Shown: piece after piece, positions 38,458-47,486 of the stretch
Position numbering within the stretch: position 1 is the stretch's first letter
Layout: each line of letters opens with the position of its first letter
Source of the DNA: Butyrivibrio sp. AC2005
Lineage (GTDB): Bacteria; Bacillota; Clostridia; Lachnospirales; Lachnospiraceae
Length of the DNA: 64,000 nucleotides
Direction of reading: 5' to 3'
Assembly: GCF_000424145.1 (NCBI RefSeq)
Contig: NZ_KE384137.1
Span: 124,001 to 188,000, forward strand
Position numbers and translations under genes: made by a program
Notes under the pieces: generated by a model
The model's database searches: none
Told to the model about the DNA's origin: nothing
Seen by the model: the letters and a program-made list of their open reading frames with translations, nothing else

Positions 38458-40380
38458 ATGTCAACAAATAATAACTATGATGCATCCAGCATTACAGTTC
38501 TTGAGGGTCTCGAAGCAGTAAGAATGAGACCCGGTATGTATATTGGAAGTGTTTCAACAAGGGGACTTAATCACCTTGTCTACGAAATTGTGGACAATGC
38601 GGTAGATGAACACCTTGCCGGGCATTGTTCTCAGATTACGGTAACACTTAATCCTGATGGTAGTGCTACTGTTGAGGATAATGGCCGTGGTATACCTGTG
38701 GGTATGCATGCAAAGGGAATTACTGCCGAGCGTGTGGTTCTTACTATGCTTCATGCGGGTGGTAAATTTGATAATGCCGCATACAAGACCAGTGGTGGTC
38801 TGCATGGTGTTGGTTCTTCTGTTGTTAATGCTCTGTCTACCTGGCTTAAGGTTCAGATCAGGACTGATGGCCAGATCTATGAAGATGCCTATGAGAGAGG
38901 TGTTCCCACAGTAGAATTAAAGGACGGGCTTCTTGAGCCTGTAGGAAAAACAAGAGAGCATGGCACTACCATATCTTTTCTTCCCGATCCTACAATATTT
39001 GAAAAGACAAGATTCAGAGAAGAGGACATCAAATCCAGATTGCATGAGACAGCATATCTGAATCCCGAACTCACAATTATTTATATTGATGACAGACCGG
39101 GTACGGAAGAATACATAGAATTCCACGAACCCGAAGGTATTACCGGATTTATTCGCGATATGAATAAGTCGAAGGAAGCAGTCACTGATGTGATTTTCTA
39201 CAGCGGTGAAAGCGATGGTGTTTCGGTTGATGTAGCTTTTCAGTATGTAAATGAATTTCATGAGAATATTCTTGGTTTTTGTAACAATATATATAATGCC
39301 GAAGGTGGAACACATCTTACCGGCTTTAAAACCATGTTTACAAATATTATAAATCAATATGCAAGAGAAATAGGCGTTCTTAAAGGAAAGGACAGTAATT
39401 TCAACGGAACTGATGTAAGAAACGGTATGACTGCTGTTGTTAGCATAAAACATCCCGATCCGAGATTTGAGGGACAGACCAAAACAAAGCTTGATAATCA
39501 GGATGCAGCTAAGATTGTATCTCAGATAACAGGTGATGAGGTTACCCGTTTCTTTGACAGAAATCTTGAGGTATTAAAATCAATAATCGGATGTGCTGAG
39601 AAGGCAGCAAAGATAAGAAAGTCCGAAGAAAAGGCAAAGACAAACCTGCTGACTAAGCAGAAGTATTCATTTGATTCAAATGGCAAGCTTGCAAACTGTA
39701 TCAGTAAGGATGCATCCAAGTGTGAGATATTCATTGTAGAGGGTGATTCCGCAGGTGGTAGTGCCAAGATGGCAAGAAACAGAGAGTTTCAGGCTATTCT
39801 GCCCATAAGAGGTAAAATCCTTAATGTTGAGAAGGCAAGTATAGACAAAATTCTTGCAAACGCAGAGATTAAGACAATGATCAATGCCTTTGGCTGTGGC
39901 TTTTCAGAGGGTTACGGAAATGATTTTGATATCTCAAAGCTTCGATATGACAAGATAGTTATTATGGCGGATGCCGATGTTGATGGTGCTCATATTGCAA
40001 CTTTGCTTCTGACATTATTCTACAGATTTATGCCTGAACTTATATTTGAAGGTCATGTATATATTGCAATGCCGCCGCTGTATAAGGCTATGCCGGGTAA
40101 AGGAAAAGAAGAGTATTTATACGATGATGCCGCTCTTGAGAAGTATCGTAAAAATCACAAGGGACCATTTACTCTTCAGAGATACAAGGGTCTTGGTGAG
40201 ATGGATCCTCAACAGCTCTGGGAGACAACTCTTGATCCGGAGAACAGAATGATGAGACTTGTGGAGATTGAGGATGCCAAGATGGCGTCTCATATGACAG
40301 AGCTTCTTATGGGTAATGAAGTTCCTCCGAGAAGAGATTTTATTCACCAGCATGCTACAGATGCAGAACTGGATGTATAA
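38458..40380 (+). CDS. parE: Type IIA topoisomerase ATPase subunit (ParE or GyrB)
   Basis: A 640-residue GHKL ATPase subunit: VLEGLEAVRMRPGMYIG, EIVDNAVDE, DNGRGIPVGMHAKG, GGLHGVGSSVVNALS, then the TOPRIM parts EGDSAGGSAKM and MADADVDGAHI. It pairs with the gene 46 bases downstream. GyrB and ParE are hard to separate here; ParE is favoured because the partner lacks a clear GyrA box and the pair sits between degV and rsmD rather than in a recognisable dnaA-recF context. ATG 38458 is used instead of TTG 38446, with GGGGAG upstream. Confidence 0.85.
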   Translation: MSTNNNYDASSITVLEGLEAVRMRPGMYIGSVSTRGLNHLVYEIVDNAVDEHLAGHCSQITVTLNPDGSATVEDNGRGIPVGMHAKGITAERVVLTMLHAGGKFDNAAYKTSGGLHGVGSSVVNALSTWLKVQIRTDGQIYEDAYERGVPTVELKDGLLEPVGKTREHGTTISFLPDPTIFEKTRFREEDIKSRLHETAYLNPELTIIYIDDRPGTEEYIEFHEPEGITGFIRDMNKSKEAVTDVIFYSGESDGVSVDVAFQYVNEFHENILGFCNNIYNAEGGTHLTGFKTMFTNIINQYAREIGVLKGKDSNFNGTDVRNGMTAVVSIKHPDPRFEGQTKTKLDNQDAAKIVSQITGDEVTRFFDRNLEVLKSIIGCAEKAAKIRKSEEKAKTNLLTKQKYSFDSNGKLANCISKDASKCEIFIVEGDSAGGSAKMARNREFQAILPIRGKILNVEKASIDKILANAEIKTMINAFGCGFSEGYGNDFDISKLRYDKIVIMADADVDGAHIATLLLTLFYRFMPELIFEGHVYIAMPPLYKAMPGKGKEEYLYDDAALEKYRKNHKGPFTLQRYKGLGEMDPQQLWETTLDPENRMMRLVEIEDAKMASHMTELLMGNEVPPRRDFIHQHATDAELDV

Positions 40381-40425
40381 GTATTTTATGTTTTATTAAC
40401 TGATATTGTGAGGTTTTAGATAAAG

Positions 40426-42663
40426 ATGGAAGAAAAACTGATCCGCTCCGAGTATTCGGAAATTATGCAAAAGTCTTATATAGACTATGCTATGAGCGTT
40501 ATTGTTGCTCGTGCGCTCCCGGATATCAGGGACGGCCTTAAGCCTGTTCAGCGCAGAACTTTATACGATATGTATGAACTTGGAATAAGGTATGACAGAC
40601 CTTATCGTAAGAGTGCACGTATTGTTGGGGATACCATGGGTAAATATCATCCGCATGGTGACAGTTCAATATATGATTCCCTTGTTGTCATGACACAGGA
40701 TTTCAAGAAGGCTGTTCCTCTTGTAGATGGGCATGGCAATTTTGGAAATATTGAGGGGGATGGCGCCGCTGCTATGCGTTATACTGAAGCGCGTCTTGCC
40801 CATATCACTCAGGAAAATTTCCTTGCAGATCTTGATAAGGATGTGGTTGATTTTATCCCCAACTTTGATGAGACTGAGCGGGAACCTACTGTTTTACCTG
40901 TAAAAATTCCTAATTTTCTTATAAATGGTTCTGAGGGTATAGCTGTAGGTATGGCGACAAGTACGCCTCCTCATAATCTGGCTGAAGTTATTGATGCCGA
41001 GATTGCGTATATGCAGAATCCCGAGATGAATACCAAGCAGCTTATGAAGTATATAAAGGGACCTGATTTCCCTACAGGCGGAATAGTTATCAATAAGGAT
41101 GAACTTCGCGCTATATATGAAACCGGACAGGGAAAGGTACGTGTTCGCGGTAAGGTTGAAGTTGAAAAGGGTAAGGCAGGACATATCAATCTTGTTATTA
41201 CAGAGATTCCTTATACAATGATCGGGGCAGGTATAGGTAAATTCCTTTCGGATGTTGCTGAGCTTGCAGAAAAGAAAATAACTAACGATATTGTAGATAT
41301 TTCCAATCAGTCATCAAAAGAAGGTATTCGAATTGTTATAGAGCTGAAAAAGGATACTGATGTAGAGAACTTTACTAATCTCCTTTACAAAAAGACCAAG
41401 CTTGAAGATACCTTTGGTGTTAACATGCTGGCAATCTGTGATGGAAGACCTGAGACAATGAGCCTTCAGGGAATTATGAAGGCTGTAGTTGATTTTCAGT
41501 TTGAGACAGCCAGAAGAAAGTATACAACACTTCTTCACAAGGAGCAGGACAAAAAGGAAATACAGGAAGGCCTCATCAAAGCCTGCAATGTTATTGACAT
41601 AGTTATTGAAATCCTTAGAGGCTCAAAGGACAGACCCATGGCTAAGGATTGCCTGGTTAACGGTAATACTGAAGGCATAAGATTTAAGAGTGAGGCATCC
41701 CGTGCAATGGCAGCTCAGCTTCTTTTTACTGAGAGGCAGGCCGATGCCATCCTTGAAATGAGACTATATAAACTCATTGGTCTTGAGCTTGATGCACTTG
41801 TTAAAGAGCATGAAGATACTATAGCTAAAATATATCGTTACGAGGATATTCTTGAAGATCATGAGTCCATGTCTCTTGTAATACAGAATGAACTCAGTGA
41901 TATCAGAAAGAAATATTCTGTAAAAAGAAGAACAGTTATAGATAATCTTGAAGATGCTGTCTATGAAGAGAAGCCTGTTGAAGAAATAGATGTTGCCTTT
42001 ATAATGGATCGTTTTGGCTATGCCAAGACAATTGATGTTACAACCTATGAAAAGAATCTGGAAACTATTAAAACGGATTTCAGATATTCATTCATTATGA
42101 AAAATACAGGTAAAGTCTGCATATTTACAGCAAAGGGCAATCTTCACACAATCAAGGCAATGGATCTTCCTGCAGGAAGAATGCGTGATAAAGGTGTGCC
42201 AATTGACAATGTGAGTGATTTTGACACAACAAGTGATCAGATTGTCTACGTTGCAAGTCAGAGTAGCCTTAATCTTTACAGAATTATGTTTGTAACAAAA
42301 CAGGCTAATACAAAGATTGTTGACGGTGGTGAGTTTGACGTTTCCAGAAGAACTGTAGCTGCAACAAAACTGGCAGACGGAGATGAGGTTGTAAGTGTAC
42401 ACGAGGTCCACGAGATAAGTACTGTTGTGTTCCAGTCTGAAGCAGGATTTTTCCTTAGATTTAATGTGACTGAAATACCTGAAAAGAAAAAGAGCGCGGT
42501 AGGTGTGCGTGGTATGCGCCTTGGTTCAAAGGATTTTGTAAGAGACGTATATTACCTTGGCGAAGCCGATACACAGACTATTGAGCACAATGGTAAAGGT
42601 TTACAGCTTGATCACCTGAAAATTACCAGCAGGGATACAAAGGGAACCAAAGTTCGTTTATAA
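40426..42663 (+). CDS. parC: Type IIA topoisomerase cleavage subunit (ParC or GyrA)
   Basis: A 745-residue DNA breakage-reunion subunit. The quinolone-determining region GKYHPHGDSSIYDSL has Ser and Asp at the usual resistance positions, i.e. the sensitive form. The catalytic Tyr is in AAAMRYTEARL. The C-terminal beta-pinwheel is short and no canonical GyrA box (QRRGGKG) is seen, which favours decatenating topoisomerase IV over gyrase. The length is also below the usual GyrA (about 800 or more). TGAGG precedes ATG 40426. Confidence 0.85.
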   Translation: MEEKLIRSEYSEIMQKSYIDYAMSVIVARALPDIRDGLKPVQRRTLYDMYELGIRYDRPYRKSARIVGDTMGKYHPHGDSSIYDSLVVMTQDFKKAVPLVDGHGNFGNIEGDGAAAMRYTEARLAHITQENFLADLDKDVVDFIPNFDETEREPTVLPVKIPNFLINGSEGIAVGMATSTPPHNLAEVIDAEIAYMQNPEMNTKQLMKYIKGPDFPTGGIVINKDELRAIYETGQGKVRVRGKVEVEKGKAGHINLVITEIPYTMIGAGIGKFLSDVAELAEKKITNDIVDISNQSSKEGIRIVIELKKDTDVENFTNLLYKKTKLEDTFGVNMLAICDGRPETMSLQGIMKAVVDFQFETARRKYTTLLHKEQDKKEIQEGLIKACNVIDIVIEILRGSKDRPMAKDCLVNGNTEGIRFKSEASRAMAAQLLFTERQADAILEMRLYKLIGLELDALVKEHEDTIAKIYRYEDILEDHESMSLVIQNELSDIRKKYSVKRRTVIDNLEDAVYEEKPVEEIDVAFIMDRFGYAKTIDVTTYEKNLETIKTDFRYSFIMKNTGKVCIFTAKGNLHTIKAMDLPAGRMRDKGVPIDNVSDFDTTSDQIVYVASQSSLNLYRIMFVTKQANTKIVDGGEFDVSRRTVAATKLADGDEVVSVHEVHEISTVVFQSEAGFFLRFNVTEIPEKKKSAVGVRGMRLGSKDFVRDVYYLGEADTQTIEHNGKGLQLDHLKITSRDTKGTKVRL

Positions 42664-42686
42664 CATGAATTGGAGTAAATTATATT

Positions 42687-43238
42687 ATGAGAGTAATTGC
42701 CGGTGAAGCAAGAAGGCTAAAACTTGTTACTCCTGAGGGAAATGAGACAAGACCTACTCAGGACAGAATTAAAGAGACTCTTTTTAATATGCTTCAGAAT
42801 GATGTTCCGGGAGCTGTATTTGTTGATGTTTTTGCAGGCAGTGGCGGAATAGGCATAGAGGCACTTTCAAGAGGTGCTAAGAAAGCATATTTTATTGAGA
42901 ATAATATTAAGGCAGTAAAATGTATAAATCAAAATCTGCAGACTACACATTTTGAGGAAAAGGCAACTGTATTAAAACAGGATGTTCTTGTTGGCCTAAA
43001 AAATGTTAAAGAAACAGAAGTTGATTTGATCTTTGCGGATCCTCCTTATGATTCAGGACTATATGAAAGAACCTTTGCGCTTTTAAGCAAAATGCCTTAT
43101 GTGACAGAATATACAATGCTAATAGCTGAATGTAGTCTTGATATGGATTTATCGGTCTTTGAAGATAATGGTTTTGAAATAATAAAGGAAAAAAGATACA
43201 AGACTAATCAGCATGTATTTATGAAGAAAAGTATTTAA
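42687..43238 (+). CDS. rsmD: 16S rRNA (guanine966-N2)-methyltransferase
   Basis: SAM-dependent methyltransferase for G966 of 16S rRNA. The 183-residue protein begins MRVIAGEARRLKL, has the SAM motif VDVFAGSGGIGIEALSRGA and the catalytic FADPPYDSGLYE. In many Firmicutes coaD is the next gene; here the two are separated by a 2.9 kb surface-protein gene. Confidence 0.95.
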   Translation: MRVIAGEARRLKLVTPEGNETRPTQDRIKETLFNMLQNDVPGAVFVDVFAGSGGIGIEALSRGAKKAYFIENNIKAVKCINQNLQTTHFEEKATVLKQDVLVGLKNVKETEVDLIFADPPYDSGLYERTFALLSKMPYVTEYTMLIAECSLDMDLSVFEDNGFEIIKEKRYKTNQHVFMKKSI

Positions 43239-43279
43239 CTAAAGAATATTATATATAAAACGTGCTTGATTATAGATTT

Positions 43280-43306
43280 TTTCTGTGAGAGGGGAAAACA
43301 CAGAAA
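43280..43306 (+). promoter_or_regulatory. 5' UTR hairpin before the transglutaminase-like gene
   Basis: TTTCTGTG (43280-43287) and CACAGAAA (43299-43306) form a perfect 8-bp stem, with a purine-rich 11-base loop (AGAGGGGAAAA). It lies 13 bases before the GTG start. It could regulate translation or stabilise the mRNA; no riboswitch class is recognised. Confidence 0.4.
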
Positions 43307-43319
43307 GGAATGAAGGAAA

Positions 43320-46181
43320 GTGAGAAAAGAAATTTGGGGAAGGCGCAAATTAGCTCTTGCACTTTGTGCTTTGCTGTTTGCAGAAAGTGCTGCGCCAATG
43401 GAGGCTCTGGCTGTTGAAACAGAAGAGTCAGCTGTTACCGCATCCGAAAATACAGATGACGGCGAGGCTAATGAAACAACAGGTGATGAAACACTCAATA
43501 ATGAGGAGTCTTCACAAGAAGGAGAAAATGTAAGTGAATCAGGTGAGACTGCAAATGAGTCTGAACCTGTAGCTGAAAATGAGACAGCAAATGAAGCTGA
43601 TAATACAACATCAGAAGATAACAATGATGCTTCAAATGATAGTCAGACAGAAGTAAATGACGAAAATACTTCCGGAAACAGTTCAGAATCAGCTACTGCA
43701 GAAACAAGTGATGATAATTCTGAATCCAATAACGATTCTAATTCAGATAATGGAACAGATAACAATTCAGAGGAAACAGTAACTGATGCAGATACAACCG
43801 GTGAGAATACAGGAAATGCATCTGATACAGATACAACCGGTGAGAATGCAGACAGTGCATCTGATACAGATAATGCTGATGAAAATGTAGCTGATGGAAA
43901 TGGAGAAAATCCTGAAAATGCTGCAATAACAGATGGTGATGCTGAAGATAATGCCGCAGATGTTTCTGTTTCCGATGGAAATGCAGAAGTTCCGGAATCT
44001 GCTGTTTTTGATTTTGAAACTGTCATAGATGGATATAAGATAAAACTTCATGCAGATGAAGGAGTAGTACCTGCAGGAACAGAAGTTACTGTAAAGAAGG
44101 TTGAGAAGGTTGCAGGAAAACATACTGATGACCTTGTAAATGAAGTTCTTCCTGAAGATTCTGTTGTATATAATTCAGCATCTTTCGATATTACTCTGTC
44201 TAAGGATGGAGTAGAATTTGAACCTGATGGGAAGGTTTCGGTTGAGATTACTCTTGATGAAGAGCTTGCAGATGTAAGCAATGAAAATGAAGATGTATCC
44301 GTTCAGGTTTTTCATATTGAGGATAATGCCGAAACTACTGAAGTGGATGCTGAAGTAGATGACAATGCAACCGATGTTTACAATAACGAAGAAGAGACAG
44401 TTGTAAGCTATGACGCAGAGAGCTTTTCTGTTTATGATGTATCTGCAGTTCTTAATTTTACAACAACTGAAGTGACATCTGAGGTTAACCCGGTTTATGA
44501 GAATCTTGTAGAGTTCAGTGATGAAGAGCTTACAGCTCTTGGGGCAGGTGTTGATTCAGCACAAAATGTTAAAGCGCTTATGTCTTCCGGTGGAAATTGT
44601 ACTTCCATTCAGGAGATGGGTGAAGCCTGCAAAAGAGGTATTATGGCAAGACAGGCGCCTATTACCATTAATTTCAAGCTTCCCGGTTCCTATAATGAAA
44701 CAACAATCCTGAACAGCATGATTCCGATTGCTTTTGAACATACAGGAGTACCGAACGAAGGTGACTATGTACAGTGGGCATCAATAGTCCGTGCATATCA
44801 ATCATCTATTTCTTACGTAGATGGTATTACATACGGATCAATCGTTGTTAAGTATGTTTATACACATAATTATGATCAGGAAGTTGCTACTACCAACGCA
44901 ATTAATAATCTTGTAAAAAGTCTTGGACTTACATCTTCAATTTCTGATTATGAAAAAGCAAGACGCGCTTATAATTGGATTTGCAGTAATGTAAGATATG
45001 ATTACAGTTTTGATGATAAAAAAGATTATGGAGATTACTCACCCTGGTCCTGTTATTCTGCTGTTGTAAGTAAAAATACTGTATGTGAAGGTTATGCGCT
45101 TTTATACTACAGACTTATGCTTATTGCCGGAGTAGACTGCAGACTTATTGCCGGTGACGGTGGTCAGGTAGGTAATACCGCCGGGCATGGATGGAATATA
45201 GTAAAAATCGGTGACTATTATTACAACGTAGATAGTACATGGGGAGCTGAAACACCCAGAGGATGGTGGTTCCTTAAGGGAAGCAAAAACTTTGATTATG
45301 TAACCCAGACATATAACTCTAAGAGGCTTACATTTGTTCATGACAGATATGCTGACTATAAAACCTCTGAATTTAATTATGTTTATCCTACAAGCTACTC
45401 GGATTATTCTTCATCAACGAGTTCAAATTCAGCAGGTATAAAGGTTACACTAAATACAGGAAGTACACGGATCGGAGTAGGACAGCAGATTACACTTAAA
45501 GCAACAGTATCCGGCAGCAATAATCAGACTGTAATGTGGAATTCATCCGATTCAACAATAGCAAGCGTAAATACAGCTGGCGTTGTAACAGGTATGAAAA
45601 ACGGTGAATGTGAGATTTTTGCAACCTCAAAAGCCGGTGGAAAAAAGGCACGTTGCCGAATTCTCGTAACTGACGGACGTGTACAGACAATTGATGCAAC
45701 CGAGAAAAATATTACTATATATGCAGGAAGTAAGGCTGCTATCAACGCATATGTATTTCCTGAGTGGGCAAGTAATAAGAGCATTAAATTTAAGTCCAGC
45801 AACAAAAAAGTAGCCAGTGTCAACAAAAACGGTATAGTTACCGGTAAGAAGAAGGGTAAATGCACAATTACCTGTACTTCAGTCGATGGTGGTTACAAAG
45901 TTAAGATAAAGATAAATGTAAAAAAAGCAACAAGAGTTAAATCTATCAAGCTTTCAAAGAAAAAGCTGAAGCTTACTGTTGGAAGCGTATATACTCTTGG
46001 GGTAAGCTTTAATCCTAAAAAGGCAACCAATAAAGAAGTAACCTGGAAGAGCAGTAAGCCCGGTGTTGTTTCTGTAGATGCTAACGGTAATATTGTTGCT
46101 CTTAGCAAAGGAAAGGCTAAGATTACCGCAAAGTCTGTTGACGGCAAGCATAAGGCTACATGTACTGTAAAGGTTAAATAA
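43320..46181 (+). CDS. Secreted transglutaminase-like surface protein with Big_2 repeats
   Basis: A 953-residue exported protein starting at GTG 43320 (GAAGGAAA upstream). Residues 1-31 are a signal peptide (RRKLALALCALLFAESAAPMEALA). Residues 33-222 are an acidic, Asn/Glu/Thr/Ser-rich low-complexity stalk with 13-residue repeats. A beta domain follows (about 223-395). The transglutaminase-like domain (about 525-660) has the triad Cys589 (VCEGYA), His623 (GHGWN) and Asp638 (NVDSTW). Three bacterial Ig-like Big_2 domains (about 705-953) end the protein, the last two very lysine-rich. No LPXTG motif or membrane anchor follows, so attachment may be by charge. It could crosslink or cleave cell-surface proteins; activity is not proven. 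It splits rsmD from coaD. Confidence 0.85.
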   Translation: MRKEIWGRRKLALALCALLFAESAAPMEALAVETEESAVTASENTDDGEANETTGDETLNNEESSQEGENVSESGETANESEPVAENETANEADNTTSEDNNDASNDSQTEVNDENTSGNSSESATAETSDDNSESNNDSNSDNGTDNNSEETVTDADTTGENTGNASDTDTTGENADSASDTDNADENVADGNGENPENAAITDGDAEDNAADVSVSDGNAEVPESAVFDFETVIDGYKIKLHADEGVVPAGTEVTVKKVEKVAGKHTDDLVNEVLPEDSVVYNSASFDITLSKDGVEFEPDGKVSVEITLDEELADVSNENEDVSVQVFHIEDNAETTEVDAEVDDNATDVYNNEEETVVSYDAESFSVYDVSAVLNFTTTEVTSEVNPVYENLVEFSDEELTALGAGVDSAQNVKALMSSGGNCTSIQEMGEACKRGIMARQAPITINFKLPGSYNETTILNSMIPIAFEHTGVPNEGDYVQWASIVRAYQSSISYVDGITYGSIVVKYVYTHNYDQEVATTNAINNLVKSLGLTSSISDYEKARRAYNWICSNVRYDYSFDDKKDYGDYSPWSCYSAVVSKNTVCEGYALLYYRLMLIAGVDCRLIAGDGGQVGNTAGHGWNIVKIGDYYYNVDSTWGAETPRGWWFLKGSKNFDYVTQTYNSKRLTFVHDRYADYKTSEFNYVYPTSYSDYSSSTSSNSAGIKVTLNTGSTRIGVGQQITLKATVSGSNNQTVMWNSSDSTIASVNTAGVVTGMKNGECEIFATSKAGGKKARCRILVTDGRVQTIDATEKNITIYAGSKAAINAYVFPEWASNKSIKFKSSNKKVASVNKNGIVTGKKKGKCTITCTSVDGGYKVKIKINVKKATRVKSIKLSKKKLKLTVGSVYTLGVSFNPKKATNKEVTWKSSKPGVVSVDANGNIVALSKGKAKITAKSVDGKHKATCTVKVK
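43791..43868 (+). repeat. Two 39-base tandem repeats encoding 13-residue units
   Basis: Units at 43791-43829 and 43830-43868 encode DTTGENTGNASDT and DTTGENADSASDT; a decayed third follows (DNADENVAD). They lie in the acidic stalk of the transglutaminase-like surface protein and could change copy number by slippage. Confidence 0.85.
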
Positions 46182-46195
46182 AAGAGGTTTTTTAT

Positions 46196-46690
46196 ATGAA
46201 AATAGCTGTATATCCCGGAAGCTTTGATCCTATCACCTTAGGGCATATTGATATTATAAAAAGAGCATCGGAAATGTTTGATAAACTGGTGGTTGTTGTA
46301 AGCGTTAACACAGCCAAGAGTCCGTTGTTTTCGCCTGATGAACGTGTTAAGATGATAAGAGAAGCAACAGCTGATCTGACAAATATTGAGGTTGATTCCT
46401 ATGAGGGATTGATCATCGATTATTGCAAAGAAAAGAACATAAAGATTTTACTTAGAGGACTTCGTGCCATAACGGATTTTGAATATGAACTTCAGATTTC
46501 ACAGACTAACAGAGCATTTTCACATAATGAAGTTGATACCGTATTTTTAACCACGAGTCTTGAATATGCATATCTTAGCAGCTCGACTGTCAGAGAATTT
46601 GCAAGCTTCCATGGGGATATAAGCCGCTGTGTGACCCCTTATGTTGCACAGAAGGTTTATGAGAAATATGGGTATGAACATAAAGTGTAA
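46196..46690 (+). CDS. coaD: Pantetheine-phosphate adenylyltransferase
   Basis: Adds AMP to 4'-phosphopantetheine in coenzyme A synthesis. The 164-residue protein has the nucleotidyltransferase motif YPGSFDPITLGHIDII at the N-terminus and the signature YLSSSTVREFASF near the C-terminus. AAGAGG lies upstream of ATG 46196. It starts only 14 bases after the surface-protein gene. Confidence 0.96.
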   Translation: MKIAVYPGSFDPITLGHIDIIKRASEMFDKLVVVVSVNTAKSPLFSPDERVKMIREATADLTNIEVDSYEGLIIDYCKEKNIKILLRGLRAITDFEYELQISQTNRAFSHNEVDTVFLTTSLEYAYLSSSTVREFASFHGDISRCVTPYVAQKVYEKYGYEHKV

Positions 46691-46704
46691 AGGGGGATTA
46701 CTGA

Positions 46705-47358
46705 ATGAGCAGTAGAATTGAACAATGCATTGACGAGATTGAAACTTATATTGAAAGCTGCAAGCACCAGCCTCTGTCTCATACTAACATCATTGTGAAT
46801 AAGGAAGAAATTGATGAGCTTCTACGCGAGCTTAGAAGTAAAACTCCGGAAGAAATCAGAAGATATCAGACTATTATCAGTAATAAAGAGGCAATTCTTG
46901 AGGATGCCCGTAAAAAGGCAAAGGATTTGATTGATAAAGCTACACAGCAGACTCAGTCAATGATAAATGAACACACAATTATGCAACAGGCTTATGCGCA
47001 GGCAAATGAAGTTATAGCACATGCTGCTAAGCAGGCTGAGGAGATTTTAACGAGATCCACTGATGAAGCTAATCAGATGAAGGCTGCAGCAGTAAATTAT
47101 ACTGATAGTCTTTTAGCGGAAGTTGAAGATATTGTTAATAAGGCAATTGATACGACCAGTGCTAATAACAATGCTTTACTTAAAGATCTGACAAATTATA
47201 GCGAGACAATTAAATCCAACAGAGCTGATCTGGTTCCACCCAGTGTTAATCCGGCTAATGTGAAAGAATCACCTAAGTCCTCGGCTAATATAAGTGAGAT
47301 TAAGCCTTCCGAAGATGATTTTGATGATGAGTCTGATCTGAATCTTGATATGCTTTAA
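46705..47358 (+). CDS. Coiled-coil protein of unknown function (ATP synthase B / DivIVA-like helix)
   Basis: A 217-residue soluble protein. Residues 28-175 are mostly predicted helix with heptad-like patterns (LEDARKKAKDLIDKATQQTQ, AHAAKQAEEILTRSTDEANQ), and the last 30 are acidic (EDDFDDESDLNLDML). Similar proteins next to coaD in Lachnospiraceae are often labelled ATPase subunit-like, but there is no ATPase motif. It may be a DivIVA-like scaffold; this is inference. GGGGG precedes ATG 46705, 14 bases after coaD, and a terminator follows. Confidence 0.65.
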   Translation: MSSRIEQCIDEIETYIESCKHQPLSHTNIIVNKEEIDELLRELRSKTPEEIRRYQTIISNKEAILEDARKKAKDLIDKATQQTQSMINEHTIMQQAYAQANEVIAHAAKQAEEILTRSTDEANQMKAAAVNYTDSLLAEVEDIVNKAIDTTSANNNALLKDLTNYSETIKSNRADLVPPSVNPANVKESPKSSANISEIKPSEDDFDDESDLNLDML

Positions 47359-47402
47359 TGCGTGTTATAACAATTTCAGTTTTATCAATATATGATTATA
47401 TG

Positions 47403-47438
47403 GCTGCCGCAGAGATAATCATGCGGCAGCTGTTTTTA
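47403..47438 (+). terminator. Rho-independent terminator
   Basis: GCTGCCGCA (47403-47411) pairs with TGCGGCAGC (47422-47430), followed by TGTTTTTA. It closes the coaD / coiled-coil unit. Confidence 0.85.
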
Positions 47439-47486
47439 TTCACAGAACGTTAAATAATTTATAATTACTTACCGAATGAGGAATAT

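Noticed and set aside
38917..39453. 178-codon minus-strand frame inside the ParE/GyrB gene
   Set aside because: It lies fully within a conserved gene and gives a low-complexity product with no recognisable domain or start signal.
40426..42663. Confident call of DNA gyrase subunit A
   Set aside because: The GyrA box is not seen and the protein is short, so ParC is preferred; a degenerate gyrase cannot be excluded.
43791..43868. CRISPR-like repeat
   Set aside because: The two 39-base units are directly adjacent and in frame within a coding stalk, without spacers.
43643..44026. 127-codon minus-strand frame opposite the acidic stalk
   Set aside because: Its Ser/Phe/Ala-rich product merely mirrors the repetitive acidic coding sequence.
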